The position numbers were made by a program, and so were the translations under genes. From Asticcacaulis endophyticus (GTDB lineage: Bacteria; Pseudomonadota; Alphaproteobacteria; Caulobacterales; Caulobacteraceae), in assembly GCF_014652575.1 (NCBI RefSeq), contig NZ_BMZB01000001.1:1169722-1233721 (forward strand): a DNA stretch of 64,000 nucleotides, read 5' to 3'. The notes below the pieces were generated by a model. It worked only from the letters and a program-made list of their open reading frames with translations. It was not told where the DNA came from and did not search any database. Shown here piece after piece: positions 18,406 through 28,870 of this stretch. Within the stretch, counting starts at the first letter, position 1. Each line of letters opens with the position of its first letter.

Positions 18406-20859
18406 TTACAGAGCGACAACACCGCCGTCGTTCTTGGTGATGACAACCGTGGCCGAGCGCGGACGACCCGCCGCCGTACCCGACTGGCTGTAGGGCCAGT
18501 TGGAAGTCGGTGTGTTCGGTGAGCCCAACTCGCCCGGATGCTGGATGTTGACGAACAGGGTGCGGCCATCCGGCGTCGAGTCGATGCCGGTGATCTCACA
18601 TTCCTTTGGGCCGACCAGGAAGCGGCGAAGCTGCATGCCCGGTGCCTTACCCACAAAGGTTGCCTGCGTGGCGGTAGCGCCACCGGTGCCGGTATTGGTG
18701 ATGGTGCGCGCGGCGCCATCGCCGACCGTGCCCGGCATGGCCGCCAGCATCATGCAGTTCGTCACGTCCGTATAGGCACCGTCATCGGTTTGAATCCACA
18801 GCAGCGGATTAACCAGGCCGCCGGCATTGGATGGGCGCGAGAACCACAGTCCGTCGGGGCTGGAGAAATCGTTGCTGGTATCAAGACCGGAGATATTGAT
18901 GTTGGTGGCGTCCAGATCGGCACCGGCTCCGAACAGGTAGATATCCCACTGGAAGGTGGTGGCTTCGGGGTTATTGCCGGCTTCCTTGAGGCGGACCACA
19001 TGACCATTCGGGTTGCCGAAGTTGTTCGCAGCCCCTACCGGATCATTATAGTGACGCGGATTGGCAGCGTTGGTACCAGCCAGCGGACGGTTCGACGCAT
19101 TGTTGTTGGTCAGGGTCAGGTAAACCTCGCCATTAGCGGGGTTGACGGCGGCCCATTCCGGGCGATCCATCTTGGTCGCACCCAGCACGTCGGCGGCCAG
19201 ACGGGTGTTGATCAGCACATCGGCCTGATTGGCGAAGGCGTAGGTCGGATTGGCAGCGGTCAGTACACCGGTGCCGAAGACCAGCGGCAGCCACACGCCC
19301 TGACCAGTGGCATCGAAGCGGGCGACATAGAGCGTGCCGTTATCGAGGTACTTGTCACCAACCGCCAGATGATCGGTGGCGTTGGCATCGGCAGCGTTCC
19401 AAGGGGTGTTTGATACGAACTTATAGAAATATTCGCCGCGGGAATCGTCGCCCATGTAAAACACCGGCTTACGACCGGCGACGAAGTTGGCGGGCCAGGC
19501 GCCTTCGTGGCCCATACGGCCCAGAGCGGTGCGCTTACGCGGGGTGGCGCTGGCATTATACGGATCGATTTCTACGACCCAGCCGTACTGATTGGCTTCA
19601 TTGCGGTAATCACCGGTGCCATCAGCCGCTTTGGTGGTGTCGACCGTGACGTTCCACTTTGAGAAATTAGCTTGATCAGCGGCATTGGCAGCGGTGACGC
19701 TGGCCCAGTTATTGGCGCCGGCAGCGCCTTGCGTCACGCCGTAACGGTTAAAGGCCACAACTTGCTTGGCGGTGCGGTTGGCGTTGTCACCAGCGGCGCG
19801 GCGGAAGTAACCGGCCCAGTTTTCTTCGCAGGTCAGGTAGGTGCCCCAGGCATTGACGCCGTTGGCGCAGTTGTTGATCGTGCCGCGACCGGCCGTGCCG
19901 TTTGCCGAATAGACGGTCTTGATCTGATCATCGCCGCGCACCGGGCCATTGAACACCATCGGCGTCAGCGGTGTAACACGGCGGTTGAGCGCGCCACCCT
20001 GAACATAGCTCCAGCCACCCGTTGTCGCGCGGGTCACTTCGACCACAGCGACGCCGTGACATTCGATTTCCTTGATGGCCTCGGATTCCAGACGTGTGGC
20101 CCCGGCGGTAACGCCGTTCACGTGCAGGTACGGTGCGGTGATGTTTTCATGGTTCATGACCAAAAGCCCGCGGGTCGAGCTGTTGTCATCGCGGGTCGCA
20201 CCCGTAGCGGCCAGACCGAAGTAAGCCATGCCGTCGTGGTGATCGCCGGCGCGACCGGCAAAGTTGGTGTCAGTGCCGTTATTGGCATAGGCGGCGACGC
20301 CGGCCAGGATCGGGTCACCCAGACGATAAAGCACCGACACCGTATAGCCTTCGGGGACGGTGACGATATCGTTCTTGTTCTTTGAAACGGCGGTAAAGCC
20401 GAGGGCGGCTGGGCTGACGGTTACGGTCGCGTTGGCCGATGACGGAAAGCCAGCGGCGTTCTTAGCCGTAAAGCTGAACACCAGCGGGGTGGCGGCGGTG
20501 ACGCTGGGGGCCATGAAGGTGGCGGTGGCGGTATCAGCGCCGGTGAGCGTAACCGCAGGACCCGACACTTGAGACCATGCAACGCTGGAGGAGCCGGATG
20601 CTGTGCCGGTCAGGGTGACCATGCGGCCGGAAGTGGTGGCGCCTGCGCCACCCGCCGATACTACGGCCAGAGGGGCCTTGTCGTCATTGTCGCTGCCGCA
20701 GGCGCTCAGGCCAAACAGGGCGGCAACTGAGGCCATACCGCCCAGAATCTGGCGGCGGGAGTTACGCTGTTCGATAACATCGCTCAGGCTTGGGTTGTTC
20801 GATGTATTTAACTGAAAATCGCCGTCATCATGACGGCCGGTAAGTTTGATATCGGACAC
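18406..20859 (-). CDS. phoX: PhoX family phosphatase with N-terminal Ig-like domain
   Basis: An 817-residue Tat-exported alkaline phosphatase of the DUF839/PhoX family, a Ca2+/Fe3+ propeller that frees phosphate from organic esters outside the cell. The Tat motif lies within NSRRQILGG (about 33-41), ahead of a lipobox-like LSAC. Residues about 62-150 read as an Ig-like/REJ-PKD module (VTLTGTASGSSSVAWSQVSGP), not part of usual PhoX. The PhoX body follows with NHENITAPYLH, GTYLTCEENWAGYFR, RMGHEGAW and SSPDGLWF. It is transcribed alone. Only a weak, one-sided Pho-box match is seen upstream. Confidence 0.9.
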   Translation of the reverse strand: MSDIKLTGRHDDGDFQLNTSNNPSLSDVIEQRNSRRQILGGMASVAALFGLSACGSDNDDKAPLAVVSAGGAGATTSGRMVTLTGTASGSSSVAWSQVSGPAVTLTGADTATATFMAPSVTAATPLVFSFTAKNAAGFPSSANATVTVSPAALGFTAVSKNKNDIVTVPEGYTVSVLYRLGDPILAGVAAYANNGTDTNFAGRAGDHHDGMAYFGLAATGATRDDNSSTRGLLVMNHENITAPYLHVNGVTAGATRLESEAIKEIECHGVAVVEVTRATTGGWSYVQGGALNRRVTPLTPMVFNGPVRGDDQIKTVYSANGTAGRGTINNCANGVNAWGTYLTCEENWAGYFRRAAGDNANRTAKQVVAFNRYGVTQGAAGANNWASVTAANAADQANFSKWNVTVDTTKAADGTGDYRNEANQYGWVVEIDPYNASATPRKRTALGRMGHEGAWPANFVAGRKPVFYMGDDSRGEYFYKFVSNTPWNAADANATDHLAVGDKYLDNGTLYVARFDATGQGVWLPLVFGTGVLTAANPTYAFANQADVLINTRLAADVLGATKMDRPEWAAVNPANGEVYLTLTNNNASNRPLAGTNAANPRHYNDPVGAANNFGNPNGHVVRLKEAGNNPEATTFQWDIYLFGAGADLDATNINISGLDTSNDFSSPDGLWFSRPSNAGGLVNPLLWIQTDDGAYTDVTNCMMLAAMPGTVGDGAARTITNTGTGGATATQATFVGKAPGMQLRRFLVGPKECEITGIDSTPDGRTLFVNIQHPGELGSPNTPTSNWPYSQSGTAAGRPRSATVVITKNDGGVVAL

Positions 20860-20995
20860 AGCGCCCCTCCATAAAGATATGAAAGGTAATTAATGGCCCT
20901 GTTGTGTGTAGGTCTTTTACCAGGTCTGTATTTGTTTTGTGACAGATGGCGATGATTTAGGATTCAGAGCTTAACGCCGGAGCGTGAAACCGCAA

Positions 20996-21166
20996 TTATT
21001 GGAATTGGTTGAATTTGGGATGATGGATCGCGGCGGCGGCAATGGCGGGTCGCAACTCGGCTTTCGCGAGCGACAGATCGAGGTCGGAATGTTTATCCAT
21101 AGTAAATATACGCTCGCAGTAAATATAGAGGGTTTCTATATCAATCTTTGAAAAATCAAATGTCAT
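20996..21166 (-). CDS. Small unrecognised protein, 56 residues
   Basis: A short frame of 56 codons reads MTFDFSKIDIETLYIYCERI and ends AAIHHPKFNQFQ. The ATG at 21166 follows AAAGGA by eight bases, a good ribosome binding site. The frame is open, begins and ends inside the otherwise gene-free phoX-groEL gap, and codes a soluble, partly helical-looking protein without membrane segment. I do not recognise a family. The gap 20860-20995 on its 3' side holds no terminator I can see. Confidence 0.55.
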   Translation of the reverse strand: MTFDFSKIDIETLYIYCERIFTMDKHSDLDLSLAKAELRPAIAAAAIHHPKFNQFQ

Positions 21167-21294
21167 GATCGTAATCCTTTATTTGAATAACGTATCAATT
21201 ATGACGAAATTATAATAAGGTTTCTATGCAAAATTGTATTATTATTTAACTCAACAATTGCGAATGGATTTTCAAATTTTAATATTAATTACAT

Positions 21295-21322
21295 AAAAAA
21301 GAGCGGGCCTTTCGACCCGCTC
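21295..21322 (-). terminator. Terminator of groESL
   Basis: GAGCGGG at 21301-21307 and CCCGCTC at 21316-21322 pair over an eight-base loop and, read leftward, end in six T. It lies 35 bases after the groEL stop. Confidence 0.9.
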
Positions 21323-21356
21323 TCTCTCTGTAACATTTGGCTTACGACGGCGTGGA

Positions 21357-23096
<1,740 letters not shown>

Positions 23097-23102
23097 CTAA
23101 AA

Positions 23103-23393
23103 CTAGCGGTTCACAATGCCCAAGATGTCGGATTCTTTTAGGATCAGCAGGTCTTCGCCGTCGATCTTGACTTCGGTGCCGCCCCATTTACCGAACAGAA
23201 CGCGGTCGCCAGCCTTGACTTCCAGAGCGACGATGTCGCCCTTGTCGTTACGGGCACCAGGGCCGACCGAGACGACTTCGCCTTCTTGCGGCTTTTCCTT
23301 AGCGGTATCGGGGATGATGATCCCACCCTTGGTCTTGGCTTCTTCTTCTACTCTTTTGACCACAACGCGGTCGCCCAGCGGACGAAAGCTCAT
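23103..23393 (-). CDS. groES: Co-chaperonin GroES
   Basis: A 96-residue 10-kDa cap of the GroEL ring, [20 protein letters not shown] to [11 protein letters not shown] longer frame opens at 23477, but that extension runs through the CIRCE operator; the ATG at 23393 with GGAGA eight bases upstream matches the family start. Confidence 0.99.
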   Translation of the reverse strand: MSFRPLGDRVVVKRVEEEAKTKGGIIIPDTAKEKPQEGEVVSVGPGARNDKGDIVALEVKAGDRVLFGKWGGTEVKIDGEDLLILKESDILGIVNR

Positions 23394-23425
23394 GAGATGT
23401 CTCCGATTCATTAATGAAAGGTCTG

Positions 23426-23452
23426 TTAGCACTCGACGTGCGTGAGTGCTAA
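23426..23452 (-). promoter_or_regulatory. CIRCE operator for HrcA
   Basis: A perfect copy of the CIRCE inverted repeat: TTAGCACTC, nine bases, GAGTGCTAA. It lies 33 bases before the groES start, in the leader. HrcA binds this site to repress groESL when GroEL is free. Confidence 0.98.
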
Positions 23453-23461
23453 CGCGCCCTT

Positions 23462-23490
23462 GAGGTAGGTCCGCCAACGGGCAGAGTCAA
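23462..23490 (-). promoter_or_regulatory. Probable groESL promoter
   Basis: On the minus strand TTGACT (23485-23490) and TACCTC (23462-23467) are 17 bases apart and end just upstream of CIRCE, so transcription would start at or in the operator. A sigma-32 promoter may overlap, as in Caulobacter, but I cannot assign it firmly. Confidence 0.65.
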
Positions 23491-23531
23491 GGCGCGATGT
23501 CGTGATTTCGTGTGAATTTTTTTATTCAGGG

Positions 23532-24488
23532 TTAAAGCGCGGGTTCGGTGATTTCCAGACCCTGCGCTTTTAGTTTTTGCAAGGCGCCGCCTTGCGACAG
23601 GAGCGCGCTGAGCGGCAGGACGATGACCGATTTTCCGGGTGTCTCAAGGGCCTTATTTATCGATCCCACGGTCTGATCGATGGTGCGCCCAAGCATGGCC
23701 GAGGTTGAGGGGGCCCCTTCAAGGCAGGCTAGCAGCGCAGAATCCGGCGACAGGCGCTGCACGGTTTTCAGGTCGCCGCGTCCCCACGCCTCAGTCGCTG
23801 CGCGGGCATTCTTTGTGGAAAATTCAATCTCATCGAGCGTGGCGCGCACGCAGGACATTTCCTGTGCCGTGGAGAACTGACCGACGCGCGAGATGATCTT
23901 GGCCGCACTATAGGAACCGGTCGGTCGGGTCTTTAGCTGATCCTCTTTGGCAAACCGTTTCAGAGTTTTCTCAGGATCAAGCGTGGCGATCTGGGCTTTT
24001 TCATAGATGTCCGCGCGCAGGGCCGCCGCCGCCCACAACGGCGAGGCCTTCTTATACTTGTCGCGATCAAGACCATGAGCATCCGCCAGCGCATAGAACC
24101 GCTTCGACACATCAGCCGGCAGAACTTCGTCCAGCTTTTTCCCCATCGGCAGGCGCTTGTTCATCTGAAGCTTGGTCAGGCCGATCAGACCGACTTCGGC
24201 TTCGGGGGCGGTCAACAGGACGTTGGACTGTTTCAACACCCGGCGGATGCGGGCATCATCCCACGGGATGCGCTTAACCATCACCGGCATAGCACCAAGG
24301 ATATAGACCTCAGAGTCGTCTTTTTTGACGCGCCACATCGCCGGGCCCGGCAGGTTGGCGGTGACCGTGACTTCGGTGATCCATTCGGCGCCGTCCTGAG
24401 CAAATTCGGGCGCTGATACGGTTTCCTGCGCAGGGGCAGTAAGCGGTAGCGTCATAAGGGCGGCAGCGATGAGCAGGGCTTTGGTCAT
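23532..24488 (-). CDS. TraB/GumN family protein
   Basis: About 318 residues from the ATG at 24488, which gives a proper signal peptide (MTKALLIAAALMTLPLTAPA). The MWRVKKDDSEVYILGAMP segment matches the TraB/GumN start, although the usual GTIH/GTMH motif is altered to GAMP, so the metalloprotease-like site may be lost. The second conserved Cys region (AQEMSCVRATLDEIE) and ACLEGA are present. An upstream ATG at 24533 would destroy the signal peptide. Function unknown, probably periplasmic. Confidence 0.75.
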   Translation of the reverse strand: MTKALLIAAALMTLPLTAPAQETVSAPEFAQDGAEWITEVTVTANLPGPAMWRVKKDDSEVYILGAMPVMVKRIPWDDARIRRVLKQSNVLLTAPEAEVGLIGLTKLQMNKRLPMGKKLDEVLPADVSKRFYALADAHGLDRDKYKKASPLWAAAALRADIYEKAQIATLDPEKTLKRFAKEDQLKTRPTGSYSAAKIISRVGQFSTAQEMSCVRATLDEIEFSTKNARAATEAWGRGDLKTVQRLSPDSALLACLEGAPSTSAMLGRTIDQTVGSINKALETPGKSVIVLPLSALLSQGGALQKLKAQGLEITEPAL

Positions 24489-24529
24489 GGCTACAATATA
24501 GTCGCCAAAACCGTGACCGGAATAGGGCG

Positions 24530-24763
24530 TCACTCTATGCCAGTGGTTAAATCACTTTCACGGGCATCATATTCCAGTATGTCGCCGGGCTGACATCCCA
24601 GCAGCAGGCAAATCTTCGACAGGGTATCAAACCGCATGCCCTTGACCTTACCCGTGCGCAGCAGTGACATCTGAGTTTCCGATATGCCGACCTGTGCGGC
24701 CAGATCTTTGGCGCGCATCTTTCGGCGTGCCAGCATGACATCAAGCGTTACACGGACGGGCAT
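24530..24763 (-). CDS. XRE/Cro-type transcriptional regulator
   Basis: A 77-residue single-domain helix-turn-helix protein. The HTH runs through KDLAAQVGISETQMSLLRTGKVKGMRFDTLSKICLLLGCQPGDIL, the YozG/Cro pattern. Its ATG touches the stop of the DUF2975 gene, so both are on one leftward mRNA. XRE of this type next to DUF2975 membrane proteins is a recurrent pair in many genomes; the membrane protein may influence the regulator, but this is inference. Confidence 0.9.
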   Translation of the reverse strand: MPVRVTLDVMLARRKMRAKDLAAQVGISETQMSLLRTGKVKGMRFDTLSKICLLLGCQPGDILEYDARESDLTTGIE

Positions 24764-25272
24764 CAGATAAAGCTGTCCAGTTCGGTTTTCAGGGCGTCGC
24801 GCTGGGCGTGAATATAGTGGATTCGCGCCGAAAGATTATAGAGAATAAGACCGACCAACAGCGTGACCGTGGCAAACAGCGTATAGTTGGCCGTGCCCAG
24901 GGGCTGCGAACCGTGGTTGCCATATATAGTGTGCCAGGCCCATGCACTTGAACGCACATATAGCGCTATGGAGCCTGCGCCCAGCCACAGGCCGCTGCGT
25001 TTTAAACCTTTGATCAGGATCGGCTCCAGCGGCTGGCCGGGGATGATGCGCGCCACCATATCGGCGGCAAACCAGATGGCCATGGCATATAGACAAAACG
25101 GCAGCAGCGGTAATCCGCCCTGAACCAGCGCCAGCCCGATAATGTGCGGATCGCCGCCCAGCAGGCTCCATACCTTGGGCAACTGAACCACGGTCGCAAT
25201 GGCAAATACCGTCAGCGGTAAACCCACCATCAGCTTTAGCGGCCAGTACGCGACATTCGATAGTTTTTTCAT
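24763..25272 (-). CDS. DUF2975 membrane protein
   Basis: A 169-residue protein from the ATG at 25272, preceded by GGAGGACATC, a strong ribosome binding site; an upstream start would add 12 unrelated residues. Four hydrophobic segments are visible (about 10-30, 45-65, 86-103, 120-143), as in DUF2975. The C-terminus ALKTELDSFI is charged. It overlaps the XRE regulator gene. A matching stump of a second copy lies immediately upstream at 25301. Confidence 0.85.
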   Translation of the reverse strand: MKKLSNVAYWPLKLMVGLPLTVFAIATVVQLPKVWSLLGGDPHIIGLALVQGGLPLLPFCLYAMAIWFAADMVARIIPGQPLEPILIKGLKRSGLWLGAGSIALYVRSSAWAWHTIYGNHGSQPLGTANYTLFATVTLLVGLILYNLSARIHYIHAQRDALKTELDSFI

Positions 25273-25300
25273 GATGTCCTCCGTGCGATGGTGTTTTCGA

Positions 25301-25351
25301 TTAGACAAAGCTGTCCATTTCCGATTTCAACGCCTGCCCCTGCTGCGCCAT
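25301..25351 (-). pseudogene. C-terminal remnant of a second DUF2975 gene
   Basis: The minus strand reads MAQQGQALKSEMDSFV followed by TAA, closely like the end HAQRDALKTELDSFI of the intact DUF2975 protein. The frame can be followed back a few codons (SASPVLFL) before it degenerates into AT-rich sequence. It seems to be what is left of a tandem duplicate whose 5' part has been deleted. It is 28 bases upstream of the intact start. Confidence 0.7.
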
Positions 25352-25576
25352 AAGGAATAGCACCGGGCTGGCAGAATGTATTTATCTTATATGTATATAA
25401 ATTTATATAAAACTTAAAGTCAAGGCATTTGCAGAAGCTTATTGTAGATGCGTCTTAGCCTTTTGGTGGGGCTGATTTCAGAATAACCCGATGCAAAGAA
25501 AAAGACGCAGTAATTCCGCAGGTTATACGAGGGCGCCTTGACGGCCTGCCGATTGCAAAATTACATTAGAGAGAAG

Positions 25577-25653
25577 TGGTGGTTGGAGGCGGGATCGAAC
25601 CGCCGACCTGTGGGTTATGAATCCACCGCTCTAACCATCTGAGCTACCCAACC
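25577..25653 (-). tRNA. tRNA-Met (anticodon CAT)
   Basis: Acceptor GGTTGGG pairs with TCCAACC, D stem GCTC/GAGC, anticodon loop TTCATAA, T-loop TTCGATC, discriminator A and encoded CCA. The anticodon stem lacks the three G-C pairs of initiator tRNA, so this is an elongator Met or, less likely, a lysidine-modified Ile tRNA. Confidence 0.93.
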
Positions 25654-25781
25654 ACGGGTTCTGTCCTTGCCCTTCACGGCGGAGTAGTCAACGCCTTTGG
25701 GGAAGGGCCACGCCTATAACCAATAAGGCCGGTGGCATCAAGTCGATTTTGGCGGATTTTCGCAAAGGGCCGAAATATTTG

Positions 25782-26801
25782 TCAAAGCGACGATAATATC
25801 TGTGAAAGACGTGCCGCCCCCGCGTCCTGACCATAGGTTTCAAGCGCCGCCATGCGCGCCGCTTCAGCGCGGGCAAGGGTGGCGGGCCAGTCATCAATCG
25901 CGGCATTTATGGCCTGAGCCAGATCGCCCGCATCCTGCGCTGCGCACAGCCCACCAAGCGGGGCAGAACCTGTGGGCTGCAAAATCTCACGCGGGCCGTC
26001 GATATCGAACGAGACGACGGGCACGCCTGCGGCCATAGCTTCGGTCACCACAAGGCCGAAGGGTTCGACCCTTGATGACAGGACAAACAGATCAAGCCCC
26101 GACAGATAATCGGCAGGGCTATCCACCCAGCCGCAAAATTCAACTCGATCATTAAGGCCAAGGGCGGTGGTTTGGGCTTCAAGCGCGACTTTTTCCGGCC
26201 CGTCTCCGGCGATACGTACCCGCACCTCACGTCCGCCGCGCACCAACTCAGCCACCGCCTCAAGCAGGATATCAAAGCCCTTATTGACATGCAGCCGCCC
26301 CAGCGCGCCGATGACCGGCACGCCTTTGGGGGCGGGCTTGACCGGACGGGCCTCCAGTGGCGCGAAGTTAGGCATGTCGAAAATCTTAAGCAACGGGTGC
26401 GCTTTGTGCAGGGCGTCACGCACGGCGCGGCTGACGGTCAGGGCGGCGCGGGCCCTGGCGATATCGCGTTTGAAGCGAAAATTATGGACGATCGCGACAG
26501 TCTTACCCGCCCCGCCGCTTAGGGGGTGAACGGCGGTGGCGATGGCGCGGTTACCGTGACACAGGATCAGGTCAGGCTGAAACTGCGAGACGTGACGACG
26601 CACGGCAAGGGCAGCCAACGGGTCATGGCTGAAATGCGAGACAATGGGCGCAAAGGGGGCTGTTAGGCGCGCCAGTTCGCCCTGCGGATGGCCAAGGCTC
26701 ATGGCCTCATGACCGGCAGCCAGCAGGGCCTGATGGTAGCGCACGGCCATGGTCTCCAGACCGCCACGGCCTTTAGCCAGCATGAGATTAAGTATGCGCA
26801 T
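25782..26801 (-). CDS. Glycosyltransferase family 4
   Basis: A 339-residue GT-B glycosyltransferase. Start at the ATG at 26801 (MRILNLMLAKGRGGLETMA), with GGAAGA upstream; a longer frame from 26867 lacks support. The acceptor half has KGRGGLETMAVRYHQALL and the donor half has GRLHVNKGFDILLEA, the EX7E-like stretch SSRVEPFGLVVTEAMAAG and VSFDIDGPREIL. Such enzymes add sugars to lipopolysaccharide or capsule intermediates; no other polysaccharide gene is adjacent, so the product is unknown. Confidence 0.88.
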   Translation of the reverse strand: MRILNLMLAKGRGGLETMAVRYHQALLAAGHEAMSLGHPQGELARLTAPFAPIVSHFSHDPLAALAVRRHVSQFQPDLILCHGNRAIATAVHPLSGGAGKTVAIVHNFRFKRDIARARAALTVSRAVRDALHKAHPLLKIFDMPNFAPLEARPVKPAPKGVPVIGALGRLHVNKGFDILLEAVAELVRGGREVRVRIAGDGPEKVALEAQTTALGLNDRVEFCGWVDSPADYLSGLDLFVLSSRVEPFGLVVTEAMAAGVPVVSFDIDGPREILQPTGSAPLGGLCAAQDAGDLAQAINAAIDDWPATLARAEAARMAALETYGQDAGAARLSQILSSL

Positions 26802-26979
26802 GTTGTCTTCCGTTTCTAATCGCTGGTGATAGGACGGTTTTCTTCGGAAATCCATATTTTTGCGCATTAACCGTTTTTCATGACTTGGCGCGGCTTTAGG
26901 GATGTACTAGGTAGATATTAGCAAAAACGCCCCTGTTTTAGGAAAACTTTATCGGTTTTTGCCCCTGGGAGAAAATAAG

Positions 26980-27477
26980 TTGTCCGATAATATTGACGAG
27001 CTGGATGCCAGAATTCTTGATCTCATTCAGGAAGACGCCAGTCTGTCGGTGGCTGAAATCGCTGAAAAGGTCGGGTTGTCGCCGTCGCCATGCTGGCGGC
27101 GCATCAAGCGGCTGGAAGACATCGGCGTGATCAAAAAGCGCGTCACCGTGCTTGATCCGGAAAAACTGGGGCTGGGCTTTGAGGTCTATGCCGGCATTAA
27201 GTTGTCGGTGCCGTCGCGCGAGAACCTTGAGGCGTTTGAGGCCAATCTCGACAAATGGCCGGAAGTGGTGTCGTGCGCCACGGTCACGGGCCGCGAAGAC
27301 TATATGCTGCGGATCATGACACGCGACATGCATGCTTATGACGACTTCCTGCGGGATCAGTTGCTTGCCTCCGATTTGGTGTCTTCAGTTGAAAGCCGGA
27401 TCATTGTCAGGTCCATTAAAACCACTACGGCGGTACCGCTCAAGCTGGTGATCGGTGACCGTATGACGAATTCGTAA
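26980..27477 (+). CDS. Lrp/AsnC family transcriptional regulator
   Basis: A 165-residue Lrp-type regulator from TTG at 26980 (seven bases after GGGAGA). HTH: AEIAEKVGLSPSPCWRRIKRLEDIGVI (about 25-51); then the RAM/AsnC ligand domain (GFEVYAGIKLSV ... VVSCATVTGREDYML). The pattern SLSVAEIAEKVGLSPSPCW is close to canonical Lrp. It is divergent from the GT4 gene. The amino acid it senses and its targets cannot be told. Confidence 0.93.
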   Translation: MSDNIDELDARILDLIQEDASLSVAEIAEKVGLSPSPCWRRIKRLEDIGVIKKRVTVLDPEKLGLGFEVYAGIKLSVPSRENLEAFEANLDKWPEVVSCATVTGREDYMLRIMTRDMHAYDDFLRDQLLASDLVSSVESRIIVRSIKTTTAVPLKLVIGDRMTNS

Positions 27478-27482
27478 AACTA

Positions 27483-27517
27483 GATTGGAATGATTTTTCT
27501 CATGAATCATTCCAATC
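27483..27517 (+). other. Perfect hairpin after lrp
   Basis: GATTGGAATGATT and AATCATTCCAATC form a 13-bp perfect stem with a nine-base loop starting six bases after the Lrp-type stop codon. No T-run follows. It may end the transcript by hairpin stalling, or serve as a regulator site before the next gene. Confidence 0.6.
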
Positions 27518-27518
27518 A

Positions 27519-27568
27519 GCCGCCATTGCGGCGGCGGCCAAGGCGGCGGATGCTGCCGCCCGGCGAGG
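27519..27568. repeat. Diverged copy of the GCCGCC repeat
   Basis: GCCGCCATTGCGGCGGCGG, CCAAGG and GCCGCCCGGCGAGGG occur in the same order as in the three units at 31708-31846. This copy ends just before the ribosome binding site of the beta-propeller gene. Confidence 0.75.
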
Positions 27569-27586
27569 GCAAAAGAAAGGATGGAT

Positions 27587-28867
27587 ATGAGGCGGCTTTG
27601 GGGGCGATTGAGTGCAGTTTTGGCCGCAGGCGTCATGGCGTGCGCGGGCTTGCCGGTTTCCGCCCAGACGGTTGACCCTGACTCTGATCTTGGCCGGTTC
27701 CGGGCTTTGCGGATCGAAGCCGCCCGCGCCGTGCAGGCCAAGGAATGGGATAAGGCGGTCGCCGCCAGCGACGAAGCCCTGATCATCATGCCGTCATCGG
27801 GCGCCGTGCTGCTTTTGTCGGCTCAGGCGCGGGCCGGGGCGGGCAAGACGGCGGAGGCGAAAGCCAGCCTGCGCGATTATCTGGCGCGCGGCATGGTCGT
27901 CAGCAAATCCAGCTATCCGCAACTGTCGCCCCTGTGGGACGCCAAGCTCGATCAGCAACTGATGGCCAATAGTGAACCGATCGGCACGTTCAAGCCGGTG
28001 CAGCGTCATGCGGCCTTAAGCGTCGCCGAAGGGCTGGCGATTGAGCCGAAGTCCGGCAAGACCTACCTCAGCGCCCTGAGCCGAGGGGCGGTTAATGTCG
28101 TCAATAACGGCGTGCTGAACCCACTCTATAGCTTGCCAGACGGTGTGGGCGCCTATGGCCTAGCCTTGCGCGGTGATGACCTGTGGGTGGCGACGTCGTC
28201 GGGGGCGGTCACCAAAGGCTATGATCCGGCCAAACCGGCGGTGGCCGAAGTGCTGCACATCGACCGCGTGACCGGGCAGGTCAAGGCGCGCTTTACGGAC
28301 GAGGTGGCACCCCGTCGGTTCGGCGATATCTTCGCGGGCAAGACCGATCTTTATGTCAGCGATGGCCAAAAGGGCGAGGTGCTGCGCCTCAATAATTACA
28401 GTGGTGCATTCGAAGTCTTGATCCCCGAAGGCTATATGGGCTCGCCGCAAGGGTTGGTCGAAAACGAAGCGGGCAATGTCCTAATTGTCTCAGATTACAG
28501 TTCCGGGCTTTACCGGATCAATCTCGACAGCGGCGATATGGACCGGCTGGAAGCCCCGGCCAACATAACCCTGCTGGGCATTGATGGTCTGGCCCGTCAT
28601 GGCAATGACCTGATCGCGGTTCAGAACGGTATCAAGCCTGACCGGATCTTGCGCCTGCGCCTGTCGGCTGACTGGAAAACCATCAGCCGCGCTGAAACCT
28701 TGCTGCGCGGGGGCGAAGGGCTGCGCGAACCGACCGGGCTTCAGGTGGTCGGCAATAAACTGATCTTCATCGCCCGCAGTCAGTGGTCGGATGTCGGGGC
28801 GGACGGCACGCCGCTCAGTGTCACCCCCGGCCCCGCGATTGTCGGGGAAATTGATCTCAGGCCGTAG
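27587..28867 (+). CDS. Exported SMP-30-like beta-propeller protein
   Basis: A 426-residue exported protein. The start at 27587 (MRRLWGRLSAVLAAGVMAC) is six bases after GAAAGG; an ATG two codons earlier is too close. After a signal peptide, residues about 35-110 look like TPR helices (AVQAKEWDKAVAASDEALIIMPSSGAVLLLSAQARAG). From about 135 come repeated propeller strands (GLAIEPKSGKTYLSAL, YGLALRGDDLWVATSS, GDIFAGKTDLYVSDGQKGEVLRL, PQGLVENEAGNVLIVSDY). It resembles SMP-30/gluconolactonase propellers, without firm enzyme assignment. It is followed after three bases by a PLP enzyme gene. Confidence 0.8.
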   Translation: MRRLWGRLSAVLAAGVMACAGLPVSAQTVDPDSDLGRFRALRIEAARAVQAKEWDKAVAASDEALIIMPSSGAVLLLSAQARAGAGKTAEAKASLRDYLARGMVVSKSSYPQLSPLWDAKLDQQLMANSEPIGTFKPVQRHAALSVAEGLAIEPKSGKTYLSALSRGAVNVVNNGVLNPLYSLPDGVGAYGLALRGDDLWVATSSGAVTKGYDPAKPAVAEVLHIDRVTGQVKARFTDEVAPRRFGDIFAGKTDLYVSDGQKGEVLRLNNYSGAFEVLIPEGYMGSPQGLVENEAGNVLIVSDYSSGLYRINLDSGDMDRLEAPANITLLGIDGLARHGNDLIAVQNGIKPDRILRLRLSADWKTISRAETLLRGGEGLREPTGLQVVGNKLIFIARSQWSDVGADGTPLSVTPGPAIVGEIDLRP

Positions 28868-28870
28868 AAA

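Noticed and set aside
20925-20960. Pho box upstream of phoX
   Set aside because: The minus strand has CTGTCACAAAACAAATAC; the first half fits CTGTCAY but the second half matches at only about three of seven positions, so I do not call a PhoB site.
23394-23477. Longer GroES start at 23477
   Set aside because: The extension would be coded by the CIRCE operator and leader; all GroES proteins begin near the ATG at 23393.
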